Source: Aedes albopictus
Lineage: Eukaryota > Arthropoda > Insecta > Diptera > Culicidae
Assembly (NCBI RefSeq): GCF_035046485.1
Contig: NC_085138.1
Location: 428,407,265 to 428,471,264 of the forward strand
DNA: 64,000 nucleotides
Direction: 5' to 3'
The notes under the pieces were generated by a model. The model did no database searches, was not told the DNA's origin, and was given only the letters and a program-made list of their open reading frames with translations. Position 1 is the stretch's first letter. The number at the start of each line of letters is the position of its first letter. Position numbers and translations under genes: made by a program. Positions 20,745 to 31,768 of this stretch are shown here, piece after piece.

Positions 20745-23700
20745 ATTTTTTTCGTCAATTCCCACTAGATTTTTATTTTTTTTTTTTTGAACCTTCCTAT
20801 GAAAGCTCCCGAAATAATTTCTCCGACAATTTTCTCGGAAAATTCTTCTTGCTCTGCCTTTGGAAATTGTTCAGTTATTTTTTCGAGAATTGATCCGGTA
20901 TTTTTTTTATGATTTCCTTCGGTAATTTCCACGTGAATATTTCCATTTGCGTGAATATTTCTGCCATTTGCATGTGATTTTCTTACCAAATCCTTTGGAA
21001 ACTATTTCGGTGTATTCTTTTGGTTTTTTTTTTGGTAATTCTTTGGAGAACATCATTGAAAATCACTTGGAGAATTAATTCGGATATTATTTTGGCAGTT
21101 TCTATAGAGTTTTCTTCAGAATCCCTTAAGACAATATCTTTGATAATTTGTTAGGTATTTCTTTTGGTGTATGATCTAATGAATCTTTCATCACTTTGGG
21201 GATTCCATCTATAATTGCTTTGGAAAGGCTTCCAGCATTTTTTTCTGAAAGTGCTTCATCAATTCCATGGGAAATAAATTAGGCAAATGCTTCAACAATG
21301 AACTGAGTTCAACTCTTTGGGAACTTTTTTGAAAATGTCATCTCTTTCGTAGAAGAAGTAATTGTAATTCGCAGAGAATTTTCCCAGGGAACTCTCGAAA
21401 AATAGATAGAAATCACAGACAGTTTCCCAAAGGCAATACTAAAGATTTTTTCCAAAGAAATACCTTGAGAAGTAACCACAGTCACACCTAAAGGAATTGC
21501 TGAAGATGTTTCTGCAAGGATGGTGTATTGCCTGATTATTCCACGGAGTAATTTCAAAAGAAATGGCTAAACAAACTTCAGAAACAAATTTGAACAGGAA
21601 ATATCGAAGGTTTTCAAAAAAAAATAAGAAATCCAATTCCGAATAAAATTGCCAAAAAAAAAAACTCGGAAAAACTACTTCTTTATTAAAGTACTAGATT
21701 GAATGCACAGTTTCTTCGAGAGTTCCTTCAGCCAATCCTTTAAGATTCTTTCATAGATGTTTTCAGGATTTTTTTTACTATGGTAGTGGGAATTTCTAGA
21801 GCTTTTCTTTAATTTCATCGATTTTTACAGAAATTCAGAAAAGAATACCGAAAGCCCTTTGACATTTTCCGAAAATTTCTTTTCGACCAATGCGCGGCAT
21901 TGTAATCTCGAGCATCGCACATACTACGTGGTCATGGTTTAAATTTTTGGCCACACCACTACTGGTAACATTTGGTCACGTCAACACGTATAGTCAAATG
22001 ATCTTCCTCTTAATAAGACTACCCTCTGATGGACTGACGAATAACGACCACATCATCACCAACAAAAACTGCATCGAAGTATACACTTGCTAGTCGGGTA
22101 GAATTCCTTTTGAAAGTCAGTCGATATTTTTTTATACAATATACAATTATACAATAGGATATTTCTTTGAGATTTATGTTGGTAATCATTTCGGGTTTTT
22201 TTTTTTATGGGAAGTCCTTCAACAGTTTTAGTCCTTCAATTCTCTATGTCTTCTAAAATTCAATCAGTAACACATTTGTGCATTTGCATTTGCTTGGAAT
22301 TCTTCTAACTGATAAGGCCATTTCCTTGGGATTTTTTCCGATTTTTTTTATTATTTTTATGAAAATTTCAGCGGCAAATACTTTGAATATTCCATCGGTA
22401 ACTTCTAATTGAATTCCATCAGAGATTGTTTTGTGAATTTATTGAGTAAAATTTTTGCAATTGCCTTTGTTTTTGAAATTCGATTTGTCATTCTTTTGAG
22501 ATTTTTTTTCAGCAATCTCGTTGTGTTTTTTTTTTTAATTTATTACCACGGACATTTAGGAAACCTTGATATAATTTCCGAAGGAATTCTGAGAGAAATA
22601 TATGAGAAATAAATATGAAAGGAATTTCTAAAAGAACTTCCAAAGTATTTCTAAAAGAAATTTTCATAAAAAAAAACAAAAATTGCTAATGGAGTTAATC
22701 AAGAATTGCTGTAGGAAATCCCAAGGGAATTGCCGTAGCGGACATTAAGTTGCCTGAGAAATCTTCAAAAAACTGCCGAAGGCATTCCCTAATCTACTGG
22801 CAAAAATTTCAAAAATATATCAAGAAAAAATTTCGAAAAATAAACGTCAAAAGAATAGCAGAAGTAATTGCCGAATTCAAATGTATTCCTTAAATCAGTT
22901 ACCAAAAGAATTGCTGAAAAGTTTCCAACAGAGTTGCCGAAGAATTCAGCGAAAACAAAAATCCAAAAGAAATGCTGGAAGAATTCACAAATAAATTACG
23001 AAGAACTGCCTAAAGTATTTCCCGCTGTGAAATTCGTAAAAAGTTCTCCAATGAAATTGAAAAAAAATTACACTAGTTTACAGCATTTTTGAACTCGGTA
23101 AGCTGATGATCATTTTTGGTGTAGAATCATGCCCTGTGTTCGAAAACAAGAAGAAAAAAATTACAGTAGAGCGGAAATTTTTTCGACTTTCCATACAAGG
23201 TTGATGATTTGAAATCGATTTTTGTTCTATTTTCAAGCAACGTCGCTCACTTCACACATCTCATTCTCCCTAATCAATGCTCCGATTAAGCTGAATTTTT
23301 CACTGTAACTCGCCTACATATGATATGTCAAATAAACGATGAGAAAGAATTTTTAAAATTGCTTTTTCCTTATTGAAAAAAATACATTTCATCATATACT
23401 TTCGGAAATTTTGCTAAAATTTAAGGAGATCGTCAATAAAACCTGTCAATATCTTGAATTTCATCAATCTGACGCAAAACCTACATTCAGACGTTCAAAT
23501 TGTATTATATTCAGCCTTTAATTTATGGAAAAAGATTTAAAATTGGTTGAATAAAACGCAAGATATTTGAATTTTAGTTAATTTCATATTTTAAAAAGTT
23601 GTAAAACTCAATATTGATCTAAAACTCAAAAACTGTTCTACTTAAGAAGTTCACGACTTTTGTTTTATTTTGCAAACTAGTGTTATCAACAGAAATGCCG

Positions 23701-24960
23701 AAAAATTTCCGAATGATTTTTCCGGAAGAGTTGTTTTACAAATAACTAAGAAAAATTTACAAAAAAAAGTCAGAAAGCTATTGACGTATCGATTTTATAA
23801 GACACTATTGAAAAAATTAAAAAAAAAAAAAACAAATTGCCGAAAAAAATGTTAAACGAATTGTGGATCAATTTGAAAACATATTACTAGAGAAAAATCT
23901 TCTAGAAGAAACATCAAAGGAAACTCCGAAGACATTCCAAAACACTTGCCAGAAAATTTTCCAAGGAAACCAAATCCGAAAAAATAATTGAAAGAAATGG
24001 CGAAGGAATTTCTTAAGGAATTTACGATGACGTGTCCAAAGAACTTAATAATGGAACTGTCAATCAAATAGGTAGACATTGCTGATTGCATTCCAAAGGC
24101 ATTGCTGAATATCTTTTCAACGAAATAATTGAACGAATTACCGATGAAATTCCCTAAAAAGTTCCCAAAGTCATGACCAAAAAAATCGCTGAGGAATTTC
24201 CTTCAGGTATGGAACAGAAGAATTTCCAAATAAATTTCCTGAGTATTTCCCAAAAAAAGCAAAATAAATAACAAAATGATTTCAGAAATACATATCATAA
24301 TAAATTGTTGTAGAAAATAAAAAATAAATAAACAATGAGACCCAAACTTTAAAAGAAATTGATAGGGGAATATTTAGAATAATTGATGAAAACGATTATC
24401 AATCAGATTTCCAAAAGAATTTCTGAAAAAGTTTCCAAATTTTGTACCGACATTTCCAAAGAAAATTTGGAAATGAAAATTACATAAGAGAAATACGACG
24501 CTTAGACAAACTTTGTTGCTCATTTATAAACGTGGCGTTTCAAGATTCATAAATTTTCTTAGTGAATGTGATCATTCTGAGCAACACATCCATTCTTAGA
24601 ATAGTCCAGAACAACTTCTTATTTTTTTTACAGGAAGTCTTTCAAAAATTTCTCCTACGAATCTTCAGCAATTGTTCTGAATATTTATTCCTTCATGTTT
24701 GCCTGTAGGAACTTCTCCAAGGTTTGGTTTAGGATTTTTCCAGAATTCTGTAGGAATTCCTCAAAGCATTGCTTCAGTAGTTCCTCCAGAAATTGTTCCA
24801 GGATTTTAGCCAGGAATTGCCCAAATAATTCCACAATAAATGGTTTCAGAGCTTGTTCAGTAGTTAATGAAGTAAATGCTACTAAAATTGATCCAGAAGT
24901 TGCTTCAAAATGGCTTGCGGAATTCATTACTACCAAAGCAATAGCTCCAGAAGTATTTCC
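20745..24960. repeat. Long AT-rich degenerate repeat tract
   Basis: About 4.2 kb made mostly of diverged short units built on AATTCCTTTGGAAATT-like words, in both orientations (for example TTCCAAAGGAAT and CCGAAGGAATTTC). Two stretches, about 21885-22095 and 23090-23660, lack the units and look like separate insertions; neither has ends I can define. ORFs rich in K, N, F and I are low-complexity. Confidence 0.7.
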
Positions 24961-25056
24961 CCATGTTTTGTTTCTCTGATTTTTTGTCAAATGTCTGGGT
25001 TATTCTGACCGAGACTGTGTGCGCTCCGCCAATAAATAAGGCCTGAGCTGCCATAA

Positions 25057-25289
25057 TTCTGCAAAGTGACGTAAGAGCCATTCCAAATTGCAACGTCTTT
25101 TGGTATATCTGAAAAAATAATAACGCAATGGAACGTTGACTATATAAGGATGCAAGATTTAGTGATAATCTAGCATCCATGGAAGACATAACATAACATA
25201 ACATAAACATAACAAACGATCAAGAGTTTGATGAATAAAAACCAAAAAATTACCAAAATTGTCAATGTCGCTTACGTCACTTTGCAGAA
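25057..25289. mobile_element. Small TIR element with TGACGTAA in each end
   Basis: TTCTGCAAAGTGACGTAAG (25057-25075) and CTTACGTCACTTTGCAGAA (25271-25289) are perfect 19-bp inverted repeats 233 bp apart in total span. The interior has ACATAACATAACATAACAT at about 25187. No target duplication is obvious and there is no ORF. TGACGTAA is a CREB/ATF-like palindromic site. Confidence 0.65.
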
Positions 25290-25384
25290 GAATGACAGTG
25301 AGGTAGTGTCTAACGAACTGTCCTACACGTTACGTCACGCCAAAAATAATTCGAAGATGATAACTTGTTCCATTAAGCATTACT

Positions 25385-25740
25385 AGTACTTACTTACTTA
25401 CTTTCAGTCAGCAGAGGGTCGAATCATTTTCGGTTTCTGTAACGGTTGGTGGGTTTCAAGGATAGTAGGTTGTTGGTCTAAGGTTCCCTATCCACCGTGG
25501 AGGGACTGGGCCACTGTTTAAGCCGCTCCTCCTTGGTGAACATACACTTCCCCATAATCTTCAGAAGGACAACAGTGCTCAACCTGCACTACCAGCAAAG
25601 CATACAACTCTTAGCTGGTGGTATGTGTCATCACTTGACCCGTGGAAGCATGAAGTCGGAACCTTGTGAGTAACAGAGCTATGTTGGACGCTCCTGGCCG
25701 ACTCACCATTTTGCAGCCCCATTACTAGTGTGTATGTTTA
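25385..25740 (-). mobile_element. LINE 3' end fragment with (TAAG)n tail
   Basis: On the minus strand this non-coding block ends CTGACTGAAAGTAAGTAAGT, a tandem TAAG tail. The fragment at 26925-27125 ends the same way (GGACTGAAAGTAAGTA) just after a LINE C-terminus, so this is likely the 3' UTR of the same kind of LINE. Confidence 0.55.
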
Positions 25741-26924
25741 TGAAACAACCTTCTAAATGTTCATATAAGTGATTCTATTCATTCAGTTTATGGAAATTCT
25801 TCTGAATATGAAAGTATTTTGAATTGGCACTACAAAACTGCAAAGTTCAAAATCATTCCACCGTAGATCAGATTTTTATGGCATTCGTATTGAAACCCAG
25901 CAAAGCAGACATCTATATTACACCATTTCACGTGAGATGGTAATAACGTTTTACTCCCATCTCGTCAACATTGATGGCCATACCGTGATACAGCCCCATT
26001 CGAGTACCGAACAACCGAGAGCAACAAAACTTCTCACTCAATTATAAAACAGAGCAGGCAAGCTTGATTCTACCAGCAACCAGTAGCTTTCAAATGACAT
26101 CGTAAATTTCGTTTCTGAATTGAAATAAAACTTTCACAAATGACATGTTCCATATGTGCTGTGTGCTATGTGTGTGTATGCTGAGTGCAGTTTTATAACT
26201 TTGTTGCCGGCTCTCTGGTGCTGGCAAGACACAACTTTGAAAGTACTCCAGGCACTCGAATGTATCAATCAGGCAACTGGAAGAGCATGTTTTGTGTTAC
26301 GGTGGACCGTAAACAGAAGTTGCACGATTGCCCCCTTCCTCCTACAAAGCTCCACACTGGTCGTGGTAGGTATAAATGAGAAAAGGGCGACCCCCAACTC
26401 AGAACTCAGTGACAAAGTCCGTCGATGTCATCGTGACTCATGAAGCGGGAACTGCCAGCTGCAATGCAATACGTTTGTACCTATCTGCCATGAAATGCAA
26501 ATGTCGCACTTGGAGTGGAACAGTGTATGTATGGTATGGTGCCCGCCGAAATCTGCTTATCTTTACCTTTCGATCTCGCCTCCTGATGAAGTTCATTCGT
26601 ATGGGAGAGGTGGCATTTAGAGCAGAACCTTGCATTGCAGGCAGAAACTTTGGCGGAACGATCCTTTCCTTTTTATGCAGTGCATGTGTTTAGTCGTGAA
26701 ACTTTTACTCGGCACTTTTCGGGCTCTACGTGCCAAATGCAGTTGGACGTGTCTGTCACCGAATTGCGAACTTGTCGCCTTCTTATTGGACTGGGACAAC
26801 TCGAACAGGGCTGGCTAGATTGCAACGTTTTGGGTGAATTTTTGAAAATCAAACTATTTAACATTCATTCGTAAACAATTTATGATTGGTAACGAATCAT
26901 AAAGAATTTACTAGAAACCAATCC
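25741..26924. other. Unassigned interval
   Basis: No LINE motif, TIR or degenerate repeat. Overlapping ORFs at 26156-26874 occur in several frames on both strands without a recognisable domain; a weakly GC-balanced unique region is possible but unsupported. Confidence 0.35.
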
Positions 26925-27125
26925 TACTTACTTTCAGTCCTGAGCACCCATGGTGGTGCAGAGCGCCGAATTGAAAGATCTCCTTCCTGGGCGATTGTCA
27001 GCCATCGCCTTGACCTGTGACCAGGTAAATTTCTGTCGACTTCCTTTGTTTCCTTGTTGAGGCTACGTCGCCATGAGCCTCTGGGTCTGCCTCTGCTGCG
27101 ATGCTGGGTTCCAATGTAACGCTTG
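26925..27125 (-). pseudogene. LINE C-terminal fragment
   Basis: The minus-strand frame reads RGRPRGSWRRSLNKETKEVD, then TIAQEGD, and after a frame change GALHHHG. This matches the conserved tail of many insect LINE ORF2 proteins (GRP..WRRSL...EVDRNL, then ALCTT.GAQ near the stop). A TAAG tail follows at 26925-26945. It is joined directly to the R1-like remnant at about 27130, a chimaeric junction. Confidence 0.65.
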
Positions 27126-29515
27126 CTTGCAGATTTCGTTCTCGCCCTTGCGTAGACAAAACGTGTTCTGCCGTTTCCTCTAAACCAACACAAACAGGGC
27201 ATTCGGAAGAACCCGCATGCCCGAAACGGTGTAGATACTGTCAGAAGCAACCATGGACCTGTGTCAGGTAGAATATTACTTCCCCATGGCGACTAGTAAC
27301 TATGTACCCTTGGATTCAAAGTACGGGTCCACCTTCTTTTGGTGGAACTGTACCACGCACACTGCCATTCGACCATGGAGGCCATCCTGGCAGCCCTGCG
27401 TATGCATCTTGTGCCGCGCCCTTCGAAGCACTCCATGTCCTCCCTGATAAGGACGTCGATAGGCGCCATACTTACCAGTAATAACGCAGAGCGCGTCGTG
27501 TAACACGGTACGCGCTCGCAACCCTCAGGTACATCAGCCTGTAAGTACTTTCGAACTTAGGGGCCATCCATAAACCACGTGGTCATGTGGGGGGGGGGGC
27601 AAAGACCACGCTCCATGGGGCCATCCATAAACCACGTAGCCATGTTGAGGGGGGGGGGGGGGGGGGTTTCGGGCATAGACCACGGTCCATACAATTTTTT
27701 TTTGTATGAACGAAAGATCCCAAAAAAATACCACGTGGTTTATGGACAGCCCCTTACCACGGTAGCTTTCAGTACTTAGTGCAGTGCCCCACGCCGCCAT
27801 ACCTCAGTATGGACGTAGCGACACTAGCCAGAATCTTGCGCTTACTGGCGTACACCGCAGAGCTATTGGACATCATTCGGGACTGTGCTGCAATAGCTGT
27901 GGAGGCTTTTTTACAGGCATAATGAATGTGGGTACCGAAGGTGAGCTTATCACCGATCATCACGCCCAAGTGTTTGACGGAGCGCCGCTGATCACCGCTT
28001 GCTGCTTCGACTTCCGGTTGTTCACAACCATCACCTCAGTTTTGTGGTGAGTCAATTCCAGTTATCTGGGCCTCATCCACAGCCCTATGGAGATGGTGGT
28101 AGTCAACTCCACTAGACTTCGAGAGTTGTCAGCAAGGCCAACAATCTCCATCCCCGCCGGGAACTCTAACTTCAACACCTCGTCGTACATGACATTTCAT
28201 ATCACCGGTCCCAGAATGGAACCTTGAGGGACAACGTGAAAACACTTCCGATCCGACCCAGCTCTGTGTCGTAAACTAGTACTTAATTATGGAAGTAACT
28301 TCCGTCAATCTTGTGCAGGTGTATCCCCACAGCTGGCCAACCGGCGCTATTAAACGCATTCCTTACATCCAGAGTCACTACAGCACAGAAGCGAATTCCC
28401 CTTCTTCTACGCTCGAGGACTTTCCCGGCGGTTTTTGTCACCGACAGGATAGCGTCTACGGTTGACCTCCCCTTCCGGAAGCCGTACTGGTTAAATACTC
28501 TAGAGACCATTTGCACCCTCGGTGTGCCTCAACATTCTATTGAGGATGATCTTTTCGAGCACCTTCCCCGCCGTGTCGATCAAGCATATTGGTCTATATG
28601 CCGGCAGGTCTCCGGGTGGCTCCCCCGCCTTTGGCAATAGAACCAGGCTCGGCCTCTGCCATACTTCTGGGAAAACTCCCCCATCTAGGCGTTTCTGTAT
28701 AGCAGACCTGAACATCTCGGGAGCCTCTGCAATAGCTGCTTTTATTTAAGGCTAGGTACGGGACTTTGCTATCGCCACAAGTTCCACATCGGTGACCCTC
28801 TCCTCATCGTCAGCCCCAGTCCCCAGCTGTCCTATGAAAGGAGGCCAAGAATTAGGATCATGACGCGCAAAAAGCCCCTCGATAATCCCCTCCAACATCT
28901 CTGGAGATTGCTCTGTAGGAGCCATTACACCTCTCGTCTTGACCATCACGATCGTGTAGGCATCACCCCACGGATTCGCATTAGCACTCTGACAGAGACC
29001 CTCAAAGCAGGCCTTTTTGCTTGCTCTTATCACAGTCTTCAGCGCAGCTTTTGCAGCGGCAAACACCATCCCTCGTTCGTTTCGCTCTTTCTCAGATCGT
29101 GCTCGCTGCATCCGCCGCCTAGCCCGTAGGCAGGCGCGGCGGCGCAGGTCCGCAGTAAGATGGTGGCCTCCCATTTCTAGGGTGGACTCGCCTAGGCATG
29201 GTCGCATCACACGCACTTGAGAGCACCGCTACCAGCTCGTCGCCGTCTAAACCAAGTAAGTTCCGCTCACGGCGGAGCGCCTCCCTAAATACCTCTTCGT
29301 CGAAGTATGATGTCCTCCACCTGCGAGGGCTTGGTCTTGGCCTAGCCGCCTCATCTTCTGCCCGCTGCCTGCTGTTGTTGTAGTCGATACTATAGCGAAC
29401 CGCCAGGTGGTCGCTGTGAGTGTAGCTATCATCTGCTCTCCAGTTCGAACTACTTGTTAAGCCAGGACTACAAAAGGTCACGTCAATGATTGACTCCCCT
29501 GTGTTTCGACTATAG
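27126..29515 (-). pseudogene. R1-like LINE ORF2, decayed copy
   Basis: Same family as 35156-36797 and read on the minus strand. Order from 29515: end of the endonuclease (DVTF region at 29481, then YTHSDHLAVRYS), linker, RT-1/2 (LVLLPKAGEPPGDLPAYRPI), NQYGFRKGRSTVDAI, motif A LDVRNAFNSA, motif B PQGSILGP, motif C region IVGLADN at about 28125-28139, thumb GVMIGDKLTFGTHIHYACKK, and the C-terminal Cys/His segment ECPVCVGLEETAEHVL near 27160-27190. Motif C should be ADD; ADN loses a catalytic aspartate. Several frameshifts break it. The 5' part is replaced by the microsatellite at 29538, and a MITE (27560-27753) interrupts the C-terminal part. Inactive. Confidence 0.88.
27560..27753. mobile_element. 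MITE with TTA duplication inside the R1-like remnant (Harbinger-like)
   Basis: Ends GGGGCCATCCATAAACCACG and CGTGGTTTATGGACAGCCCC; TTA at 27557-27559 is repeated at 27754-27756. Poly-G runs lie at about 27589-27598 and 27644-27666. The left end is duplicated internally at about 27618-27640. Removing the element rejoins the R1-like coding sequence on either side, which supports the boundaries. Same class as 3461-3614 and 54946-55134. Confidence 0.88.
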
Positions 29516-29537
29516 GTACTATTTTACGACTATAGGT

Positions 29538-29872
29538 AGAAGGAGAAAGAGAAAAAGAAAGAGAAAGAGAAAGAGAAAGAAAAGAGAAAGAGAAAGAGAA
29601 AGAGAAAGAGAAGAAGAAAGAGAAAGAGAAAAAGAAAGAGAAAGAGAAAGAGAAAGAGAAAGAGAAAGAGAAAGAGAAAGAGAAAGAGAAAGAGAAAGAG
29701 AAAGAGAAAGAGAAAGAGAAAGAGAAAGAGAAAGAGAAAGAGAAAGAGAAAGAGAAAGAGAAAGAGAAAGAGAAAGAGAAAGAGAAAGAGAAAGAGAAAG
29801 AGAAAGAGAAAGAGAAAGAGAAAGAGAAAGAGAAAGAGAAAGAGAAAGAGAAAGAGAAAGAGAAAGAGAAAT
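29538..29872. repeat. (GAGAAA)n microsatellite, about 335 bp
   Basis: Almost uninterrupted GAGAAA hexamers, with AAAAAG/GAAGAAG variants at the left. It directly abuts the broken 5' end of the R1-like copy. All ORFs through it (poly-RE on +, poly-SF or LS on -) are artefacts of the repeat. Confidence 0.98.
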
Positions 29873-30009
29873 AAATTCCATTTTCCATTTACATAATCCC
29901 TTTCTTGTAGATGGGACATATGAGGCTATTCAACGAGATGGTATGCTATTTTTTATCCATCTGTGTCTTTATAACAATCAGGTAGATTAGCTGCTCTATT
30001 TCATATTTA

Positions 30010-30370
30010 ACACTCCTTGTTCATTGATCATTTTTTACCCAAACCGTTCACTTCTTCAGCGAGTTTTTCCCAAGTAATGCATTGGGGAGCTGTAGTGTAG
30101 TTGAGGAATTTCCCCTCATTCTCAACATGATTCGATTTCCATTGAACAACTCACTTCATCTGCTTCTCGATCACTATGAAGCCCCAATATCACGTTCTGC
30201 CCTATCGCCACCGCGGTACTTGAATTAGGTGTTGGTGATGGGATCCAGTGCATGGAATTCGCGTTCTCCAGCTTTGGGCCAAAGTATCTCCTGGATGGCT
30301 GCCACATTAAAACCGAGAAGAAAGCGCAGTTCTCACGATCTAAAATCCGACTTTCCAATCGATGTCCTTA
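30010..30370 (-). pseudogene. LINE endonuclease-domain fragment
   Basis: Minus-strand frames give DWKVGF followed by IVRT, then FNVAAIQEILWPKAGEREFH, ALDPITNT, and after frame changes GFIVIEKQMK and MRGKFLNYT. This follows the start of the apurinic-like endonuclease of RTE/Jockey-type LINEs (WNVRTL, DVAAIQEIRWP, GFVV.K, N.Y). Stops and frameshifts are present. The RT that should follow is absent. Confidence 0.7.
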
Positions 30371-30417
30371 GTTTAGTTCGTTACTGGGTGTGTTGCCATT
30401 GACTCACTCCGTTTATT

Positions 30418-30484
30418 TTTTTATGTATAAAAAAATAAAAATAAATTAAAAATAAAAATAAAATATAAAATAATAAAAAAAAGC
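30418..30484. repeat. A/T-rich simple sequence
   Basis: Run of AAAATAAAAATAAA type at the left edge of the next degenerate repeat tract. Confidence 0.85.
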
Positions 30485-31340
30485 TAATGACGAATTATCA
30501 AAAGATATCCAGGAGGATATCGATTCCCCGAAGGAACTCGAGGAAAAACCCCCGAAAGAATTCCAGCAGAAACCGCAGAAAGAGATACAGCACGAATCCA
30601 CAATGGAATATCATTAGAAACCCAAAAGTAACTCCAGCGGGAATTTACACAGGAATTCAAGGGGAATCTCCAAAAGATTTCTACGACGAATCATCAAAGG
30701 ATATCCAGAATCTTAGAGATCCTGAATGAATTCCAAGAGGAATTCCCTGAAGAATTCCAGCAGGAATCCCTAAAGGAAGTCCAGGAGGAATCCCCAAAGT
30801 AGTTCGAGGAGGAACTCCCGAACTAATTTCAGCAGGAATCCCTGAAGCCAGTCCAGGAGGAATCCCCGAAGCAATTCCAGGAGGAATTTCAAGCGGAAGT
30901 CCAGTAGGAAATCCAGGAGGAATCTCCAAAGGATTCCAGGAAGAATCCGCGAAGGGATTCTGGAGGAATTCCAGAAAAAAATCCCAGGAGGAATCCCCGA
31001 AGAAATTCCAGGGAGAACTCCCGAAGGAATTCTACGAAGAATACCCGCAGGAGTTCCAGGAGGAATTAACGAAGGAAGTCCAGAACGCATCTCCGAAGAA
31101 AGTTCAGGAGAAACCCTGCAGTAATCCTAGGAAGAATCTTTGAATAATTTCCAGGAGGAGTTCTCAAAGAATTTGCAAGAAAAATCCTCAAAAGAATTCC
31201 TGTAAGAATCCTTGATAGATTTAAAGGAGGAATCTTTCAGAAGGAATTTCCGAAAACAACCTTAAGAAATTCCAGAAAAAATCATGGAGAAGTTCTTATA
31301 TGTAGGAACTTCATGAGTAAATCCTGGAGATATGCCTGAT
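30485..31340. repeat. Degenerate 24-bp-type repeat (GGAGGAATCCCCGAAG)
   Basis: Clear but diverged units of about 24 bp such as CCAGGAGGAATCCCCGAAGC and AATTCCAGGAGGAAT. Translation in several frames gives low-complexity peptides (EIPPGIASGIPPGLASGIP), not proteins of interest. Confidence 0.85.
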
Positions 31341-31345
31341 TATAC

Positions 31346-31766
31346 TGCCGTGAATCGCAAGTCAGTCCCATATGTAAAAAGTAGGCATTGAGAAAATAGC
31401 CTCTGAAGTTTTCAAATTTAATTTCCATGCGAAACTCTAAAAAATCGCCATGAATTGAAAACTTCCGCGATCATCATGAAACTTTCACATATTGTTTCAA
31501 ATGTGAATACGTAACAGTGAAAAACATAAAACTAGCTAAAATAGTGTTAGGTTTTGTACCGGAGGGCGCACAAGTTCGTAATGGGACTGACTGGCGATTA
31601 CATTTCATTATGGGACAATCTGACTTAGTGTTGTTTTTCAAATTTACTGAACAAACTATATATTTTTTTGTACGCAGCTGAAAGATCATCCGAAGAAAGC
31701 TCGAAAACGGTCATTAACTCATTTTTGCACAAAATGCAGATGGGACTGACTTGCGATTCACGGCAG
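31346..31766. mobile_element. 421-bp TIR element with TA duplication (Tc1/mariner-like MITE)
   Basis: Ends CTGCCGTGAATCGCAAGTCA and TGACTTGCGATTCACGGCAG are perfectly inverted; pairing extends to about 27 bp. TA flanks both sides (31344-31345 and 31767-31768). It sits inside the degenerate repeat tract and shows no transposase. The short minus-strand ORFs inside are AT-rich and unrecognised. TA duplication is the hallmark of the Tc1/mariner superfamily; the assignment is inference. Confidence 0.85.
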
Positions 31767-31768
31767 TA

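Noticed and set aside
29490..29990. 166-codon ORF rich in Arg-Glu, with Ser-Phe and Leu-Ser ORFs opposite
   Set aside because: Produced by the GAGAAA hexamer array; no selection on a protein is implied.
30681..31090. Gly/Pro/Ile and Leu/Phe-rich minus-strand ORFs resembling elastic or collagen-like proteins
   Set aside because: They are translations of the 24-bp degenerate repeat; several frames are open at once.
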